Assembly (NCBI GenBank): GCA_024278345.1
Contig: JAJRTK010000328.1
Location: 1-7,722, forward strand
From: a bacterium
GTDB lineage: Bacteria; CSSED10-310; JAJRTK01
Reading direction: 5' to 3'
Length of the DNA: 7,722 nt
Shown: in pieces, positions 6,176 through 7,722 of the stretch
Numbering within the stretch: the stretch's first letter is position 1
Layout of the letters: every line of letters starts with the position of its first letter
Notes under the pieces: generated by a model
Told to the model about the DNA's origin: nothing
The model's input: the letters and a program-made list of their open reading frames with translations, nothing else
Database searches by the model: none
Translations under genes and position numbers: made by a program

Positions 6176-6214
6176 GTAACGCCTCGCGTTACTGGCGGGT
6201 CACGTTTGCGTGAC
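6176..6214 (+). other. two tandem hairpins after the plus-strand operon
   Basis: GTAACGC (6176-6182)/GCGTTAC (6186-6192) with loop CTC, then GTCACG (6199-6204)/CGTGAC (6209-6214) with loop TTTG. The stems are similar in sequence, as if one arose from the other. No T tract follows, so if they end the kinase operon transcript they do so without a classic intrinsic signal. They may instead be 3'-end stabilisers or a small palindromic repeat. Confidence 0.5.
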
Positions 6215-6237
6215 TCGAAGGTCGTCCGAAAATTGTA

Positions 6238-6263
6238 GCATGCGGGCCTCCCGGCCCGCATGC
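6238..6263 (-). terminator. 11-bp perfect hairpin, candidate terminator of the HTH gene
   Basis: GCATGCGGGCC (6238-6248) is perfectly complementary to GGCCCGCATGC (6253-6263) around a 4-base loop. Read on the minus strand it is followed by TACAATTTTC, a modest T-rich run, whereas on the plus strand it is followed by ATCGGTC. That favours termination of minus-strand transcription coming from the gene ending at 6435. In position it corresponds to the 35-53 hairpin of the left-end element. Confidence 0.5.
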
Positions 6264-6286
6264 ATCGGTCTTCGCCCTGCACCTAC

Positions 6287-6348
6287 CAGGGAGCTCGATA
6301 GGACCCGTTGCAATGAAAAGCAACGAGCTCCCCACCCATTTTTGTACG
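6287..6348 (-). repeat. structured intergenic repeat, copy 2 (core)
   Basis: This is the counterpart of the element at 35-127. It shares CAGGGAGC (6287-6294; 62-69 in copy 1), CCCGTTGCAA (6304-6313; 80-89), GCAACG (6320-6325; 97-102) and the tail with ACCCA and TTTTTGT. The gap between the first two blocks is 9 bases here and 10 in copy 1. CGTTGC (6306-6311) pairs with GCAACG, and GGGAGCT (6289-6295) pairs with AGCTCCC (6326-6332) as an enclosing stem, matching AGGGA/TCCCT in copy 1. It starts 86 bases past the stop of the minus-strand HTH gene. Confidence 0.6.
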
Positions 6349-6434
6349 GTAGGCCTCGCTTATGCTCGGCGTCTCGCTGCGCTCGGCACCGCGTTTTCCC
6401 TTTCCTTGCCCAGTACTGTCCCGCCGGATACCCT

Positions 6435-7523
6435 TCAGAGCTCTTCCGCCTCCGCCTGGGCAAAAAATTCCCTGTAGCCGGGAAAAACCTCGAAAGTCGC
6501 CGATTCCAGCAAGGAGGCTTCGAGGCCCAACTCTTCCTCGAACTCCTGGAAATACTTTAAAGTCGCAAACACCTGCTTTCGGTGCTCGTGGACTCCGGTA
6601 AAGGTCCGGAAGAATCGCTGGTACTCCCTCATAAGAGGAACCCTGAGACTGTCGTCGGCTTCTCCGGCCCCTAAAAGGAAGAGCACGATTCCGTGCAGAA
6701 AAAGAAAGAACTCTTTGTGCGCCCCGGCATCGTATGCCCTGGAAGCCTGGATCAAAATTGTCCCAAACCGCCCATCATCTAGCTTGGCCTGAACAGTCCG
6801 GTCGCCGAAGACCCGCTGGTAGACCGCCTGATAAAGAGTCTCTCCCGACGGCACGCCATAGGAATAGTAGTCGTAGAAATCGGTCACCAGGCCATCGTAC
6901 AGTTCCTTGATTTCCTTGACTCTCGGGGAGCTCAAGAAGGCTGCCGTCGTGGGGCTTCGCTTGATCCAGAGGCCTATCCTCCCAGACGCCTTGGGCAATC
7001 GTCGAGAGCCATTCTCCAAACCCTCTGGCCCCGTGATCCGCGCTCCGGCCGGAACCTCTGGCTGCGAATCCTCGGGCGGAGGGCGGCGGATAGAGCCCGG
7101 TGGAGGAAGTTTGGCCGCCGAGACCAGCCCCCCTTCTCGACTCTCATGCCCGGCCTTTTTCCGCTGCTCCAATAAACTTTCCACGGCTAGCTCCGAGATC
7201 CGCCACCCGCCGTCAGAATCTCGCTCGCCCTCCAAGCGGCCTTCCGCCAGCATCTTGAGGAGATCCAGCCTGGAATCACCAAGAAGCTCAGCGGCTTCCT
7301 CCAGTTCAACCCACTGAGGCTCCGGTGGGAGAGGTTCATCCAAAGAGAGTTTCGCGGCAGCCTTCTCCAACCAGTGGTCGAGCTCCTCCCTCTGGAAAAA
7401 CCAGGAGCCCTTCTGGCGTACAGCCGCCATCCCGCCGCGCTGGGCCAGGGAGTAGAGGCGATTCGGTTCCATACCCAGATAGCGGGCAGCTTCGAGCAGC
7501 GTCAGGGGCGGGAATTCATTCAT
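6435..7523 (-). CDS. tandem helix-turn-helix protein with helical C-terminal domain
   Basis: The protein has 362 aa from ATG 7523, which has GAGG eight bases upstream; a GTG 13 codons earlier has no ribosome site. Residues 6-54 form an excisionase/MerR-type winged HTH (LTLLEAARYLGMEPNRLYSL, then GSWFFQREELDHWL). Residues 70-124 look like a second, diverged copy (VELEEAAELLGDSRLDLLKM, then GGWRISELAVESLL). A Pro/Gly-rich linker runs to about 195, with a basic patch near 187-195. The remaining ~165 residues are predicted mostly helical and rich in aromatics (FYDYYSYG, YQRFFRTF, FPGYREFF), and I do not recognise them. Such HTH units bind DNA, usually as regulators or architectural factors. No recombinase is nearby, so a phage-type excisionase role is unlikely. 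The stop is followed by the repeat element and hairpin at 6238-6348. The gene lies 77 bases downstream of the partial gene at the right edge and may share its transcript. Confidence 0.72.
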   Translation of the reverse strand: MNEFPPLTLLEAARYLGMEPNRLYSLAQRGGMAAVRQKGSWFFQREELDHWLEKAAAKLSLDEPLPPEPQWVELEEAAELLGDSRLDLLKMLAEGRLEGERDSDGGWRISELAVESLLEQRKKAGHESREGGLVSAAKLPPPGSIRRPPPEDSQPEVPAGARITGPEGLENGSRRLPKASGRIGLWIKRSPTTAAFLSSPRVKEIKELYDGLVTDFYDYYSYGVPSGETLYQAVYQRVFGDRTVQAKLDDGRFGTILIQASRAYDAGAHKEFFLFLHGIVLFLLGAGEADDSLRVPLMREYQRFFRTFTGVHEHRKQVFATLKYFQEFEEELGLEASLLESATFEVFPGYREFFAQAEAEEL

Positions 7524-7600
7524 CGGGAAAACCTCATTCTCCAATGCGCCGGCCCGAGCCACCAGCGGCGAAGCTCAATCGAAGAGGCGTGGGAGCCGGT

Positions 7601-7722
7601 TCAGTTCGTCGCGAAACTTGCCCAACCCAAGTTGCCGCAGCGGGTGCCATTCCAATAGAAGAAGCGGCGACCCCGTTCCAGTTCCATGGGCTCCTGGGTT
7701 CCCCCCTCGTCAGACTCGAATC
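7601..7722 (-). CDS. 3' end of an unrecognised gene (partial)
   Basis: The frame enters from the right edge and stops at TGA (7603-7601), giving 39 residues: an acidic stretch FESDEGGTQEPMELERGR followed by RFFYWNGTRCGNLGWASFATN at the C-terminus. The composition looks like real protein and the frame is open to the window edge. A second minus frame ending at 7575 also reads plausibly (ending RDELNRLPRLFD) but has a stop near 7710. No family is recognised from so short a piece. Confidence 0.5.
   Translation of the reverse strand, partial: FESDEGGTQEPMELERGRRFFYWNGTRCGNLGWASFATN

Larger units (their letters stand above)
6081..6434. other. 354-base convergent intergenic region rich in hairpins
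   Basis: This separates the convergent genes ending at 6080 (plus) and 6435 (minus). It holds tandem hairpins at 6176-6214, an 11-bp hairpin at 6238-6263 and the structured repeat core at 6287-6348, listed separately. From about 6349 to 6434 I see only a GC-rich stretch with several CTCGC/GCTCGG words. No convincing gene is present. Confidence 0.55.

Noticed and set aside
6149-6238. 29-codon plus-strand frame starting MDYGITG
   Set aside because: No good ribosome site, and its sequence is largely made of the two tandem hairpins.
6200-6463. 87-codon minus-strand open frame
   Set aside because: It lies across the structured repeat and hairpins and overlaps the end of the HTH gene; the composition is Arg/Gly/Ser-rich and there is no ribosome site.
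1-7722. CRISPR array, insertion sequence, integrase or phage gene
   Set aside because: No regularly spaced repeats, transposase motifs or recombinase frame were seen.

Overview
The window is bacterial chromosome-type DNA, fairly GC-rich, with Shine-Dalgarno-led genes and structured intergenic spacers. The gene content (a long SPFH-repeat protein, a tail-anchored Ser/Thr kinase, CarboxypepD_reg-like beta-sandwich repeats, tandem excisionase-type HTH domains) would suit the Planctomycetota-Verrucomicrobiota group or a similar lineage. That placement is an impression from architecture, not a sequence match. I see no integrase, transposase, CRISPR array or phage gene.

Layout: (1) 1-127 is an intergenic structured element lying 3' of a minus-strand gene. 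(2) 179-2212 (minus) encodes a 677-aa protein with seven degenerate ~65-residue beta repeats followed by a band-7/SPFH domain and helical tail, an architecture like that of major vault protein. (3) 2213-2589 has no gene. (4) 2590-2944 (minus) holds three unusual tRNA-like genes: a tRNA-Met(CAT); directly abutting it, a tRNA whose halves are in permuted order (T arm and 3' acceptor strand first, then 5' acceptor strand, D arm and anticodon arm); and a Thr(TGT)-like tRNA with a bulged acceptor and an irregular anticodon loop. (5) 3207-3881 (plus) is an MTA/SAH nucleosidase-family enzyme. (6) 4095-6080 (plus) is a probable two-gene operon: a Ser/Thr protein kinase and a three-domain beta-sandwich protein, each ending in one C-terminal transmembrane helix and lacking a signal peptide. 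(7) 6081-6434 is a spacer full of hairpins, including a second copy of the element at the left end. (8) 6435-7523 (minus) is a protein with two N-terminal HTH domains and a helical C-terminal domain. (9) 7601-7722 (minus) is the 3' end of a further gene.

How the genes relate: the kinase and the beta-sandwich protein are probably co-expressed and both presented on the cytoplasmic face of the membrane, so one may regulate or scaffold the other. The two element copies sit in the same orientation just downstream of the two minus-strand genes, which suggests a 3'-UTR, termination or dispersed-repeat role. The tRNA cluster is transcribed away from the nucleosidase gene. The observations most worth following are the permuted tRNA and the vault-like SPFH protein; both rest on hand reading and no database or folding computation was run.
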